The notes under the pieces: generated by a model
What the model saw: the letters and a program-made list of their open reading frames with translations, nothing else
Databases searched by the model: none
Told to the model about the DNA's origin: nothing
Part shown: piece after piece, positions 22,185-22,338 of the stretch
Layout: the number at the start of each line of letters is the position of its first letter
Numbering within the stretch: position 1 is the first letter of the stretch
Translations under genes and position numbers: made by a program
Source: CAZJYI01 sp964550025
Lineage (GTDB): Bacteria; Verrucomicrobiota; Kiritimatiellia; UBA8416; CAYOBW01
Reading direction: 5' to 3'
DNA length: 22,338 nt
Assembly (NCBI GenBank): GCA_964550025.1
Contig: CAZJYI010000171.1
Location: forward strand, 1-22,338

Positions 22185-22338
22185 CCAACCGCCTCTTCGG
22201 CAGCTTGGTCCGGTTGCGCAAACCGCGTTCCCCGTAGCCCCTGCCGCCCCTCAGGTTTCAAATCTCATCCCTCATTCCTCTTAACCTATAGCGCTCACCG
22301 GAATTGCCCCACCGCTGCTCATTCGAAGTGCACCACCT
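22185..22338. other. Downstream region with imperfect CTCA-rich repeats
   Basis: I see no gene. A stretch at about 22249-22279 (C-C-T-C-A-G-G-T-T-T ... T-C-A-T-C-C-C-T-C-A) resembles one inside the integrase tail at about 22051-22073 (C-C-T-C-A-G-G-T-C-T-C-A-T-C-C-C-T-C-A). The similarity suggests that the end of the integrase frame runs into the same kind of non-coding, repeat-derived sequence. The window ends before any boundary can be seen. Confidence 0.4.

Noticed and set aside
1..22338. tRNA, rRNA or CRISPR array
   Set aside because: I found no cloverleaf with a T-loop, no rRNA core segments and no regularly spaced repeats on either strand.

Overview
The window is GC-rich bacterial DNA that most resembles the PVC group, with Kiritimatiellota, Lentisphaerota or Verrucomicrobiota as the best guess. 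The reasons are a secreted DUF11-repeat protein ending in a D-x-D-G-D-G linker plus a W/YYR beta-sandwich tail, two secreted DUF1080 proteins, a UroD-like protein next to a Gfo/Idh/MocA dehydrogenase, and short stand-alone pseudopilins. This placement comes from protein style, not from a marker gene.

Layout. 1-1837: 3' end of a large secreted DUF11-repeat protein, followed by three copies of a small palindromic repeat. 2050-7931: a secreted or envelope set, namely two DUF1080 (3-keto-glycoside hydrolase type) proteins, a glycoamylase-domain (GH144-like) enzyme on the opposite strand, a 73-residue unknown protein, a LamG/carbohydrate-binding protein broken by a one-base frameshift, and a Dabb lipoprotein. 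8112-12376: a UroD-family protein (+), then on the minus strand a Gfo/Idh/MocA dehydrogenase, panD and two pseudopilins. 12901-13443: peptide deformylase (+), whose 3' end overlaps that of parA.

13412-19191 (minus) is a tightly packed housekeeping array transcribed in the order rplU, rpmA, obgE, dtd, unknown 233-aa protein, leuC, leuD, parA. It has a recognisable sigma70-type promoter and a leader with two small hairpins. 19192-19552 holds that promoter and a striking 26-bp-armed hairpin built of tandem 12-mers. 19553-20668 is a GT4 glycosyltransferase (minus).

20893-22184 is the most unusual unit. A consensus-like promoter has its -10 box inside a perfect 12-bp palindrome (GAAC-TATA-GTTC, matching the Gram-positive-type LexA box). 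It drives a 35-codon ORF that overlaps by ATGA a tyrosine recombinase lacking several canonical catalytic residues.

Working together: the GH144-like glucanase, the MocA dehydrogenase and the two DUF1080 proteins could form a route that cuts a beta-glucan, oxidises the sugar at C3 and cleaves the keto-glycoside. This is inferred from families and proximity only. No rRNA, tRNA or CRISPR array was seen.
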